41,749 nt of DNA from CAYLMM01 sp964384825. Lineage in GTDB: Bacteria > Krumholzibacteriota > Krumholzibacteriia > LZORAL124-64-63. Where the stretch lies: positions 1 to 41,749 of the forward strand of contig CAYLMM010000019.1 in NCBI GenBank assembly GCA_964384825.1, given 5' to 3'. The notes beneath the pieces are model-generated. The model made no database searches and was not told the DNA's origin. It was given only the letters and a program-made list of their open reading frames with translations. Of this stretch, positions 24,646-32,401 are shown piece by piece (within the stretch, counting starts at the first letter, position 1; every line of letters starts with the position of its first letter). The translations under genes and the position numbers were made by a program.

Positions 24646-25962
24646 CTACTTCAGGAAGTTGGCCAGCAGATCCTCCAGATCCGGCTTGCCGATCTCCTGC
24701 AGATCGTAGCCGACCACGGCGGCCGGCTTGTCGATCTTCACGATCCGGCGCAGGTCGATCGGAGTGCCGATCACCACGGCGTCGCAATCGACGCTGTTGA
24801 TCGTCTTCTCCAGGTCGGCGATCTGCTCGTCGCTGTAGCCCATGGCGGGCAGCAGCGTGCCGATCTCGGGATAGATCTCGAAGGTCTCGGCCAGCTTGCC
24901 GGTCACGTACGGACGCGGATCGACCAGGTCGGCCGCGCCGTTGCGCAGGGCAGCCACGACGCCGGCGCCGTAGGTCATGCCGCCGTGCGTCAGGGTCGGA
25001 CCGTCCTCGACGACCAGCACGCGCTTGCCGGTGATCAGCTCGGGATGATCGACCGTCAGCGGCGAGGCCGCGTCGATGATCGCGCAGTTCGGGTTGATGG
25101 CCCGGACGTTCTCGCGCACTTCCTCGATGTGATCGAACTGGGCCTCGACGACCTTGTTGATCACCACGATGTCGGCCATGCGGATATTGGTCTCGCCGGG
25201 GTAGTAGCCGATCTCGTGGCCGGGCCGATGGGGATCGGCGACCACGATGTGCAGGTCGGTCTTGTAGAAAGGCGTGTCGTTGTTGCCGCCGTCCCACAGG
25301 ATCACGTCGGCTTCCTTCTCGGCCTCGCGCAGGATGGCCTCGTAGTCGACGCCGGCGAAGATCACGTTGCCGCGCACGATGTGAGGCTCGTACTCCTCCA
25401 TCTCTTCGATGGTGCACTCGTGCTTGGCCAGGTCCTCGAGCGTGGCGAAGCGCTGCACGGCCTGCTTGGCCAGATCGCCGTAGGGCATCGGGTGGCGGAT
25501 GGCCGCGACCTTCTTGCCGTGCTTCTGCAGGATCTCGCTGATCCGGCGCGTGGTCTGGCTCTTGCCGCAGCCCGTGCGCACGGCGCAGATGCTGATCACC
25601 GGCTTGGTGCTCTCGACCTGGGTCAGACGCTCTCCGAGGAGCTTGAAATCCGCGCCGCAGGCGTTGACCAGGGAGCACTTGTGCATGACCACGTCGTAGG
25701 GCAGATCGCTGTAGGCCATGATGCAGCACTCGATCCCGTGCTTCTCGATCAGCTCGGGCATCTCGCTCTCGTCATGGATGGGGATGCCGTCGGGATAGAG
25801 CTTGCCGGCCAGCTCGGCGGGGTACTTCCGGCCATCGATGTCGGGAATCTGCGCAGCCGTGAAGGCCACGACCTCGTACTTCTCGTTGTCGCGGAAGACG
25901 CAGTTGAAATTGTGGAAATCCCGTCCTGCGGCGCCGATGATGAGGATCTTTTCGCGGCTCAT
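24646..25962 (-). CDS. Cyclic 2,3-diphosphoglycerate synthetase-like P-loop protein
   Basis: A 438-residue protein related to cyclic 2,3-diphosphoglycerate synthetase of methanogens. The N-terminal Rossmann-like domain begins KILIIGAAGRDFHNFN. A P-loop NTPase core follows with a variant Walker A ICAVRTGCGKSQTTR (residues 125-139, Lys134). Conserved-looking segments are RHPMPYGDL, VIFAGVDYEAI, ILWDGGNNDTPFY, DPHRPGHEIGYYPGE and VINKV, the last like the guanine-recognition NKxD loop. Archaeal relatives cyclise 2,3-bisphosphoglycerate; the function of bacterial relatives is unproven, so no symbol is given. AAGGAGG precedes the ATG. It is the last gene after the heptose genes, 78 bases downstream, and is closed by a strong terminator. 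Confidence 0.85.
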   Translation of the reverse strand: MSREKILIIGAAGRDFHNFNCVFRDNEKYEVVAFTAAQIPDIDGRKYPAELAGKLYPDGIPIHDESEMPELIEKHGIECCIMAYSDLPYDVVMHKCSLVNACGADFKLLGERLTQVESTKPVISICAVRTGCGKSQTTRRISEILQKHGKKVAAIRHPMPYGDLAKQAVQRFATLEDLAKHECTIEEMEEYEPHIVRGNVIFAGVDYEAILREAEKEADVILWDGGNNDTPFYKTDLHIVVADPHRPGHEIGYYPGETNIRMADIVVINKVVEAQFDHIEEVRENVRAINPNCAIIDAASPLTVDHPELITGKRVLVVEDGPTLTHGGMTYGAGVVAALRNGAADLVDPRPYVTGKLAETFEIYPEIGTLLPAMGYSDEQIADLEKTINSVDCDAVVIGTPIDLRRIVKIDKPAAVVGYDLQEIGKPDLEDLLANFLK

Positions 25963-25995
25963 GCAAGCCTCCTTGTATATGGAAACTTCTGACGT

Positions 25996-26024
25996 GCGCC
26001 TTCCAGTTTTACCGGCGAAGGCGC
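25996..26024 (-). repeat. Hairpin in the leader of the cPGS-like gene
   Basis: GCGCCTTC (25996-26003) and GAAGGCGC (26017-26024) form a perfect eight-base-pair stem with a 13-base loop, within the 78 bases between the heptose adenylyltransferase gene and the cPGS-like gene. No T-run follows on the minus strand. It could be a processing or attenuation element. Confidence 0.45.
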
Positions 26025-26040
26025 GGAGCCGGTGGATTCG

Positions 26041-26535
26041 CTATTCGGAACGCGACAGCGCGACGATGGCCTCGATCAGCCCGCTGGTCGAACGTCCGGG
26101 CCGCATGGCCACGCGCACGACGCGTCCTCCCCAGCCGAGCACCTCCTGCTCGCCGACGATGCGGCCGGCGCCGTACTCGGCGCCCTTGACCAGGACATCG
26201 GGCCTGACCGCCATGATCGTCTCCAGCGGAGTGGGCTGGCCAAAAATAGTGACCGCCGCGACGGGCCGCAAGGCGGCCAATACCGAAGCGCGGTCATCCT
26301 GCGGCACGATGGGCCGCCGCGGTCCCTTGAGTTCGCGGACCGAGGCGTCGGAATTGATCGCCACCAGCAGGGCGTCGCCCAGACCGGCGGCCTCGGCCAG
26401 CGAGTCGACGTGCCCGAAATGGATCAGGTCGAAGCAGCCGTTGGTGAACACGATGCTCCGGCCCGCGGCATGCTCGCTTTCGGCCCATGCGGCCAGTTCC
26501 GCGGCTTCCAGGATCGGCGCGGCGGGAATGGTCAT
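26041..26535 (-). CDS. D-glycero-beta-D-manno-heptose 1-phosphate adenylyltransferase (RfaE2/HldC type)
   Basis: A 164-residue single-domain cytidylyltransferase-like enzyme that makes ADP-heptose from heptose 1-phosphate and ATP for the inner core of lipopolysaccharide. The nucleotide-binding motif FTNGCFDLIHFGHVDSL (with HFGH), LLVAINSDASVRELKGPRRPI, VLVKGAEY and the C-terminal GRSTSGLIE are all family features. It is a stand-alone version of the E. coli HldE C-terminal domain. Its ATG overlaps the stop of the kinase gene as ATGA (26535-26532), so the two halves of the fused enzyme are made as coupled separate proteins here. Confidence 0.94.
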   Translation of the reverse strand: MTIPAAPILEAAELAAWAESEHAAGRSIVFTNGCFDLIHFGHVDSLAEAAGLGDALLVAINSDASVRELKGPRRPIVPQDDRASVLAALRPVAAVTIFGQPTPLETIMAVRPDVLVKGAEYGAGRIVGEQEVLGWGGRVVRVAMRPGRSTSGLIEAIVALSRSE

Positions 26536-27503
26536 GCGGTCATCACCTCCCGCAGCGCGGCGGCCTTGATGGCCACGGTCCCGAGTTCGCGGACGGCGAG
26601 GCCGGCTGCGTGATTGGCCAGGTTGGCCGCCGCCAAAAACGGCGCCCCGGCGGCCAGGGCCGCGGTGTAGACGGCGATGACCGTGTCGCCCGCGCCGGTG
26701 ACGTCGTAGACGTCGGTGGCCTCGGTGGGAAGGTGATGCTCCTCGCCGCTGCGCTCGAACAGGGCCATGCCGTGCTCGCCGCGGGTGATCAGGACCGCCT
26801 GGGCGTCGGTGCGCTCGGCCAGTGTCCGGCCGGCGCGGGTCAGGCTCGCCGGATCGTTGATCGGCAGGGCCGTCGCCTGGCTGGCTTCCTTCTGGTTGGG
26901 CGTCAGCGAGGTCACGCCCCGGTACTGGGTGTAGTCGCCGTTCTTGGGATCGACCACCGTCGGAGCCCCGGTCGCCCGGCCCAGCGCGATCACGTCGCCC
27001 AGAACCGCGTCGGTCAGCACGCCCTTGCCGTAATCGCTCAGCACGATACCGTCGAAGGGGCCCAACTCGTCGAGGCGCTCGAGCACCTTGGCGTGCCCCG
27101 ATCCGTCCAGCGGTCCGTCGTCCTCGACGTCGGCGCGGACGACCTGTTGGCTGTGGGCGATGATCCGGGTCTTGAGCGTCGTGCGGCGGCCATCGATACG
27201 CAGCAGGCCCCGGTCCGGAAGGCCGCGGTCGACGAGCAGTTCCGAAAGGATCCGCGACGTCTCGCCGGTGCCGCAGGCCGCAACCAGCGTGACCTCGGCC
27301 CCGAGGGCGCGGATGTTCGCGGCCACGTTGGCCGCGCCGCCGAGCTTGACCGTCTCCCGGTGCAGGCGAACCACGGGCACCGGCGCTTCGGGGCTGATGC
27401 GATCGACCTCGCCCCACAGGAAGCGGTCGACCATCGCGTCGCCGATCACCGCCAGACGCAGCCCGGCGAAGCGTTCGATGATGTCCAGATAGGCCTTCGG
27501 CAT
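26532..27503 (-). CDS. D-glycero-beta-D-manno-heptose-7-phosphate kinase (RfaE1/HldA type)
   Basis: A 323-residue PfkB/ribokinase-fold kinase that phosphorylates heptose 7-phosphate at C1, an early step to ADP-heptose. Substrate-binding motifs GDAMVDRFLWGEVDRISPEAP (near residues 21-41) and KLGGAANVAANI are clear, and the catalytic motif GAGDT (270-274) provides Asp273. It matches the N-terminal half of E. coli HldE. The promoter at 27546-27574 faces it, and it is coupled to the adenylyltransferase gene by ATGA. The phosphatase (GmhB) and isomerase (GmhA) of the pathway are not in the window. Confidence 0.95.
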   Translation of the reverse strand: MPKAYLDIIERFAGLRLAVIGDAMVDRFLWGEVDRISPEAPVPVVRLHRETVKLGGAANVAANIRALGAEVTLVAACGTGETSRILSELLVDRGLPDRGLLRIDGRRTTLKTRIIAHSQQVVRADVEDDGPLDGSGHAKVLERLDELGPFDGIVLSDYGKGVLTDAVLGDVIALGRATGAPTVVDPKNGDYTQYRGVTSLTPNQKEASQATALPINDPASLTRAGRTLAERTDAQAVLITRGEHGMALFERSGEEHHLPTEATDVYDVTGAGDTVIAVYTAALAAGAPFLAAANLANHAAGLAVRELGTVAIKAAALREVMTA

Positions 27504-27545
27504 GATCTCTCCCGTGAATTCGCAGCCTGATGCGGCGGCGCAGGG

Positions 27546-27574
27546 AAGCTAGCATCGGCTCGCGGCGGTGTCAA
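27546..27574 (-). promoter_or_regulatory. Predicted promoter of the heptose/cPGS-like operon
   Basis: On the minus strand a perfect -35 TTGACA (27574-27569) is followed by a 17-base spacer and TAGCTT (27551-27546) as a three-of-six -10. A start near 27540 gives a leader of about 37 bases before the kinase ATG. The gene on the other side is divergent, so the promoter must serve the heptose genes. Confidence 0.55.
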
Positions 27575-27685
27575 CCACGCGCACCCCGACGGAGTTCCCG
27601 CCCGACGGCGCCCGGCGAGCCCGGGCTGGCATCGCGGGCGCCCGGGGTTTACCATGGTCGCAACCCGAACCGGAGGAAGCGATCC

Positions 27686-27988
27686 GTGGACAAGAAGCAG
27701 ACCAAACAGATCAGCGTTGAAGTCGACAAGGAACAGGCCGGCGGCATCTACTCCAACCTGGCGCTGATCGCCCACTCCCCGAGCGAATTCATCCTCGACT
27801 TCGCCCGCCTGATGCCGGGCATGCCCAAGAGCAAGGTCGGGGCGCGCATCATCATGACCCCGCAGAACGCCAAGGCCCTGCTGAAGACCCTGGAAGCGAA
27901 CATCCAGCGCTACGAAGGCAACTTCGGCGAGATCAAGCTGCCGGGCAAGGCCGGACCGCAGTTCCACATTCCGGAAACCAAGAACTGA
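27686..27988 (+). CDS. DUF3467-family protein
   Basis: A 100-residue protein of the DUF3467 family, which has no assigned biochemical role. Recognisable segments are the acidic/lysine N-terminus, GGIYSNLALIAHSPSEFILDFA, the MPGMPKSKVGARIIMTPQNAKAL stretch and the following LLKTLEANIQRYEGNFGEI helix. I set the start at the GTG at 27686, since GGAGGAAG lies about seven bases upstream. It is a single-gene plus-strand unit, divergent from the heptose operon and converging with the ABC permease genes after 21 bases. No catalytic residues are evident; the small fold suggests a binding or structural role. Confidence 0.87.
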   Translation: MDKKQTKQISVEVDKEQAGGIYSNLALIAHSPSEFILDFARLMPGMPKSKVGARIIMTPQNAKALLKTLEANIQRYEGNFGEIKLPGKAGPQFHIPETKN

Positions 27989-28009
27989 TTCCCGGAACGC
28001 GACGCCGGC

Positions 28010-29197
28010 TCACGCCGCGAGCAGACGATTCAGACGCCGCATCGCGACCGCGCCGAAGACCAGTACCAGGACCAGCAGGTAGACCAACTGATCGGCGCAG
28101 TCGGCCAGCCCGTGGCCGCGGCCGATCAAGTCGTGGAAGATCTGGATGGCCTGGCCGGTCGGCAGGGCCATGCCGATCCGGCGCATGAATTCCGGCACGA
28201 TCTCCAGCGGCCACCACAATCCGCCCAGCGCAGAGAGCAGCAGTCCGGCCGCCATGCCGACGCCGTCGGCCTGCCCCGGGGTGCGGCACAGGGTCGCCAG
28301 CAACAACGCCAGCGCCGTGAACACGGCGGTGAAGACCAGTCCCAGCAGGACCAGCGTGGCGGGGGAATCGCCGTAATCGATACCCAGGACCAGGCTGTTC
28401 AACGCCAGCAGCACGCCCATCTGGACCAGTCCCACGACCAGCGGCCCCAGGAACAGCCCCACGGTCAACGCCCAGGGCCGGACCGGCGTGAGGCTCAGCC
28501 GCGTCAGCGTCCGGTTCTCGCGTTCGATCACCAGGTCCTTCACCGACATCAGCAGGAACATCATCACGAACATCAGGGTGTAGGCCGGGCCGACGTGCTG
28601 GTTCCCGTGCTCGAGCTTCAGGCCGGTCTCGACCCGGCGGCCGATCGGCACGACGTCCATCGTGAGCCGGGGCTCGGACCAGAGCGAGTCGAAGGCCGCG
28701 GACGCGAAACCGTCCCCCCCGGCCCGGCGGCCGGCCGACAGCGCCTCGATGCGCGCCGCGGCCTCCTCGACGCGGGTCCGGGCGGTCTGGGCCGAGAGGC
28801 GGTCGGGATCGTAATGGAAGGCCAGGACCGCGGCGGCGGAATCGGCTCGCGCCAGGGCCACGGCTTGTGCGAATCCGGCGGGGATGTGCAACGCCGCGCC
28901 GTAGCCGTCAACGACGGCCTCGCGCGCCATGGCGGCCGAACCGGTCGTGTCGGCAATGACCACGCGATAGAACGACGTGTCGGCCAGGGAGGCGGCCAGC
29001 GCGGCCGAGGCCTCGGAACGATCGCCGTCATAGACCAGGAAGGCAGGCAGGCGGCCCGACCCGAAGGCGCCGAACATCGCCCCCATCAGGACGCTGAAGA
29101 CCAGGGGCATCAACAACAGCCACACGATGTTCGAACGATCGGCGGCGACCTTGCGCAGGTGGAGACGCAGCAGGGCGAGGATCACGCGGGTATTCAA
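28010..29197 (-). CDS. ABC transporter permease (ABC-2 type), second subunit
   Basis: A 395-residue ABC-2 export permease. One N-terminal membrane helix (about residues 23-45) is followed by a large extracytoplasmic domain (about 46-185) and five C-terminal membrane helices, ending in MRRLNRLLAA. The start appears to be a TTG at 29197: GGGAGGGG lies six bases upstream and the codon overlaps the previous stop as TTGA. A GTG at 29185 is the next choice. It is the last of four coupled genes: acyltransferase, ATPase, permease, permease. With the other permease it should form a heterodimeric channel. Substrate is unknown; lipid or glycolipid fits the acyltransferase context. Confidence 0.87.
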   Translation of the reverse strand: MNTRVILALLRLHLRKVAADRSNIVWLLLMPLVFSVLMGAMFGAFGSGRLPAFLVYDGDRSEASAALAASLADTSFYRVVIADTTGSAAMAREAVVDGYGAALHIPAGFAQAVALARADSAAAVLAFHYDPDRLSAQTARTRVEEAAARIEALSAGRRAGGDGFASAAFDSLWSEPRLTMDVVPIGRRVETGLKLEHGNQHVGPAYTLMFVMMFLLMSVKDLVIERENRTLTRLSLTPVRPWALTVGLFLGPLVVGLVQMGVLLALNSLVLGIDYGDSPATLVLLGLVFTAVFTALALLLATLCRTPGQADGVGMAAGLLLSALGGLWWPLEIVPEFMRRIGMALPTGQAIQIFHDLIGRGHGLADCADQLVYLLVLVLVFGAVAMRRLNRLLAA

Positions 29198-30525
29198 ATC
29201 AGCCCCTCCCGGCCGCCGCGCCGCGCCAGCAGCAGCAGAGACAAGCCCAGACAGACGACGCAGCAGCCGCCCAGGACGCCGATGTTCGCGGCCACCGCCG
29301 GCAAGGATTGATCGTAGGCGATGACGTCGGTCAGTCCCCGGTTGGCCCAGTAGTTGGGAGTGAAGCGGCCGAGCAGCCGCAAGAATCCGGGCGCGAATTC
29401 CAGCGGGATGAAGTTGCCTCCGAGCAGGGCCAGCAGCAGCACCAGGCCGGTCGTGATCTGCGCCATCTGCTTCTCCGAACGGGTCGCCAGGGCGATGGGA
29501 ATGAACAGGGCGGATACGGCCGCCGCGACGAACACCAGCAACAAGGGCAGGGTCCAAACATCCGGTCCCAGGTTGACCTTGAACAGCAGACGCCCCGCCG
29601 CCAGCAGCACGACCAGTTGCAACGCGCCGGCCACCGCCGACTGGAGCCACTTCGAGGCCAGCAGGTCGATCGCTCCGACCGGAGTCGTGAAGATGCGGCG
29701 CAGGGTTCCGGCCCGCCTTTCGCGATGCAGGTCGGTTCCGGCCGATGCGGCGGAGAACATCAGGAACAGGATCGCCATCCCGGGCAGGAAATGGTTGAAG
29801 ACGTTGTCGGCCGGACCCTCGACGCGCGTCTCTGCCTGACCGGCGCCGCGTTCCTCGATCCGCAGTTCGACCGCGGCGTCGCCCCAGGCGTCCTGCAGGG
29901 CGATCTGATGATCGACCAGCGTCTGCAGCAGGTCCCAGGCTGCGCGGGATTCGGATGAGCCGTCCCTGATCCGCCGGTAGACGTCCACAGCCGACGCGTC
30001 GGCGAAGAGATCGGCGAAGGGATCATCCTGCTGATCTTCGGGATACCAGTCCCCGCTCCAGGCGCCGTAGTAGGCCGCTTCCCCGGCGCGGACCCGCAGC
30101 AGCAGACGCTGCAGGATCTGCTCGATGATCCCGGCCTTGATCGGCGAATTCACGTCGCGCCACAGGGTCAGTTCGACGCGGCGGCCGGCGAACCATTGGT
30201 CCAGCAGATCCTCCGGCAGCAGCAGGGCCGCCTTGACGTCGCCGGCCGCGACCATCGTTTCGGCGCGTTGCTTGTCGGTCCAGACGACCTCGAAAAGACC
30301 GGTCTCTGTCAGGGCCTCGTCCAGCGGACCGCGCAGGATGGCCGGCGGCTCGCCGACGACCGCGAGCGGGATGGTGCCGATGCCGCCGCCACCGCCGCCG
30401 AAGCCCCCGAACGAGAATCCGAAGACCGCCGTCAGGCCGAGGGGCAGCAGCAAGCCCACGATCAGCGCGTTGCGATCGCCGAGGGAACGCCGCAGATCCT
30501 TGACCAGAAGAGCCCGCAACAGCAT
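29194..30525 (-). CDS. ABC transporter permease (ABC-2 type), first subunit
   Basis: A 443-residue ABC-2 permease: an N-terminal membrane helix (about residues 20-45, containing a glycine-rich GGFGGGGGG stretch just after it), an extracytoplasmic domain of roughly 200 residues, then five or six membrane helices with the typical FLMFSAASAGTDLHRERRAGTL linker and GNFIPLEFAPGFL. The ATG at 30525 has AGGAG six bases upstream and lies eight bases after the ATPase stop. Its stop overlaps the TTG start of the second permease. The shared architecture of the two permeases and the common ATPase suggest a drug, lipid or polymer exporter. Confidence 0.88.
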   Translation of the reverse strand: MLLRALLVKDLRRSLGDRNALIVGLLLPLGLTAVFGFSFGGFGGGGGGIGTIPLAVVGEPPAILRGPLDEALTETGLFEVVWTDKQRAETMVAAGDVKAALLLPEDLLDQWFAGRRVELTLWRDVNSPIKAGIIEQILQRLLLRVRAGEAAYYGAWSGDWYPEDQQDDPFADLFADASAVDVYRRIRDGSSESRAAWDLLQTLVDHQIALQDAWGDAAVELRIEERGAGQAETRVEGPADNVFNHFLPGMAILFLMFSAASAGTDLHRERRAGTLRRIFTTPVGAIDLLASKWLQSAVAGALQLVVLLAAGRLLFKVNLGPDVWTLPLLLVFVAAAVSALFIPIALATRSEKQMAQITTGLVLLLALLGGNFIPLEFAPGFLRLLGRFTPNYWANRGLTDVIAYDQSLPAVAANIGVLGGCCVVCLGLSLLLLARRGGREGLI

Positions 30526-30533
30526 CGCCGCTC

Positions 30534-31466
30534 CTATTCCCGCAAAGCGCGGCCGGTGACCTTGAGATAGAGCGATTCCAGATTCGGCCGGATGATCTCC
30601 AGCCTGTCCAGGGCGGCGCCACGTTCGGCGACGAATTCCTGCAGACGCGGCAACAGCTCGGCGCCGTCGGCGGTTTCGAGCTCGACCCGCGCGCGCCGCC
30701 GCGTGATCCGCAGCACATCCGGCCATCCCTCCGCCGCCGAGCGCAGTTCGTCCTCGAGTTCGGCGTCCAGCTGGAACCGGACATGATCGGTGTCGCCGAT
30801 CTGGCGGATGAGGTCCTCCTTGTCGCCCAGCGCAACCAGCCGGCCGTCGTCGATCACCCCGATGCGGTCGCAGAGCTGCTCGGCCTCTTCGAGATAGTGG
30901 GTCGTGTAAAGCACCGTCAGACCGTCGTCGTTCATGCCGCCGATCATCTCGAGGATGCGGGCCCGGGACTGGGCGTCGATCCCCACGGTCGGCTCGTCGA
31001 GGAAAAGCACTTCCGGCGCGTGGATCAGGCCGATCAGGATGTTCAGCCGCCGCTTCATGCCGCCGGAGCAGGTGCGCACGGCCCGCCCGGCATGGCCGGC
31101 CAGTTCGCTGACCGCCAGCAGCTCCTCGACGCGGGCGCGCAAAGGCCGTCCCGAGAGACCCTGGAGCCGCCCCCAGAACATCAGGTTGTCGCGCGCGGAA
31201 AGCTCCTCGTAGAGGGCCAGCTCCTGGGGAACGACACCGATGCGCCGGCGCACCGCCTCGGGTTCGCGCTCGACATCCAGGCCGCAGATCTCGGCCCGCC
31301 CCCCGTCGGCGGCCATCAGGGTGGCCAGGATCGAGATCGTGGTCGTCTTGCCCGCCCCGTTGGGTCCGAGCAGGCCGAAGATCTCGCCCTTGCCGACCGA
31401 GAAACCGACGTCCACGAGGGCGTGGACCGGACCGAAGGACTTGCGCAGATTCTCGACGCGGATCAT
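30534..31466 (-). CDS. ABC transporter ATP-binding protein
   Basis: A 310-residue ATPase of an ABC-2 exporter. Visible motifs are Walker A GPNGAGKTT (residues 34-42), a Q-loop VVPQELALYEEL, a signature CSGGMKRRL with Cys in place of the usual Leu (133-141), Walker B VLFLDEPTVGID (153-164) and the switch His190. A C-terminal domain of about 85 residues after the core (FQLDAELEDELRS onward) resembles the DUF4162-type tail of drug/lipid exporters. The ATG overlaps the acyltransferase stop as ATGA (31466-31463), which couples it to the lipid gene. Confidence 0.95.
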   Translation of the reverse strand: MIRVENLRKSFGPVHALVDVGFSVGKGEIFGLLGPNGAGKTTTISILATLMAADGGRAEICGLDVEREPEAVRRRIGVVPQELALYEELSARDNLMFWGRLQGLSGRPLRARVEELLAVSELAGHAGRAVRTCSGGMKRRLNILIGLIHAPEVLFLDEPTVGIDAQSRARILEMIGGMNDDGLTVLYTTHYLEEAEQLCDRIGVIDDGRLVALGDKEDLIRQIGDTDHVRFQLDAELEDELRSAAEGWPDVLRITRRRARVELETADGAELLPRLQEFVAERGAALDRLEIIRPNLESLYLKVTGRALRE

Positions 31467-32365
31467 GAATCCCCCTCTCCCGGCGGCCGGGTCTTCCAGC
31501 GACGATGCACCCAGAAATAGTGATCGGGGTTGGCGCGGATGAAATTCTCGAGAACCGAGGCGAACTCCTGGGTCAGCTCGCGGATAACGCTCTCCTCGTC
31601 CCGCTCGGGATCCGGATGGATCGTCTCGCCGAACACGGCCTGGAAACGTCCGTCGCCCCGGCGCACCATCACCATCGGCACGATCGGGCAGCGGTAGCGG
31701 CGGGCGAGATAGGCCAGCCCGCGCGCGGCCGAGGCCTTGCGTCCGAAGAAGTCGATGAAGACTCCCGAGCCGCCGGCGTTCTGATCCGGCAGGATGCCGA
31801 TGTATTCGCCCGCCCGCAGCACCTCCATCAGGCGGCGCACCTGCTGCTGCCGGATCACGCCCATGCCGCCCTTGGCCCGGATCTCGTTCTGGACGCGGTC
31901 GACCCACGGATTCGACTGGGTCTTGATCAGGAAGCTGGTGGGAAATCCGTAGGCGTTCATCGCCGCCCCGAGATACTCCCAATTGCCGAAGTGCCCGGTG
32001 GCGAGCAGGGCGCCGCGACCGGAATCGCGCATGGCCAGGGCTTCCTCGGCGTTCACCAATTCGACGCGCTCGCGCAGTTCGGCGGGAGTCAATCGCGGCA
32101 GGCGGAAGAATTCGAGCAGCGTGAGGCAGATCTGGACATAGGTCCGCCGCGCGAGATCGAGCAGTTCGGCATCGTCCATTTCCGGGAAGGCATGGCTCAG
32201 GTTGTCCAGCACGACGCCGCGGCGGATGCGCAGAACATCGAAAATGAATCGGGCCAGCAAGCAGGCGATGCGGGGCAGGGCGCGCGCAGGCAAGGGAGCC
32301 GCCGCCGCGGCCAGCAGCCGCAGCGCCAGATACTCCAGGGCCCATCCGGTCTTGCGCAGAATCAT
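31463..32365 (-). CDS. Lysophospholipid / lipid A acyltransferase (LpxL/HtrB family)
   Basis: A 300-residue inner-membrane acyltransferase. A hydrophobic N-terminal segment (about residues 9-25) anchors it. The catalytic H-x4-E motif is GHFGNWE with His125 and Glu130. Further conserved segments are IKTQSNPWVDR, ILPDQNAGGSGVFIDFFGRKA and RYRCPIVPMVMVR, as in late lipid A acyltransferases that add secondary acyl chains. The C-terminal NPDHYFWVHRRWKTRP is also a family mark. It is the first gene of a coupled unit with an ABC exporter (ATGA junction). Whether its substrate is lipid A or another lipid is inference, but with the heptose genes nearby lipid A is likely. Confidence 0.93.
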   Translation of the reverse strand: MILRKTGWALEYLALRLLAAAAAPLPARALPRIACLLARFIFDVLRIRRGVVLDNLSHAFPEMDDAELLDLARRTYVQICLTLLEFFRLPRLTPAELRERVELVNAEEALAMRDSGRGALLATGHFGNWEYLGAAMNAYGFPTSFLIKTQSNPWVDRVQNEIRAKGGMGVIRQQQVRRLMEVLRAGEYIGILPDQNAGGSGVFIDFFGRKASAARGLAYLARRYRCPIVPMVMVRRGDGRFQAVFGETIHPDPERDEESVIRELTQEFASVLENFIRANPDHYFWVHRRWKTRPPGEGDS

Positions 32366-32401
32366 CGTCGTGCGTCCTCCCCGCAGGGGGACGACGCCCC
32401 C

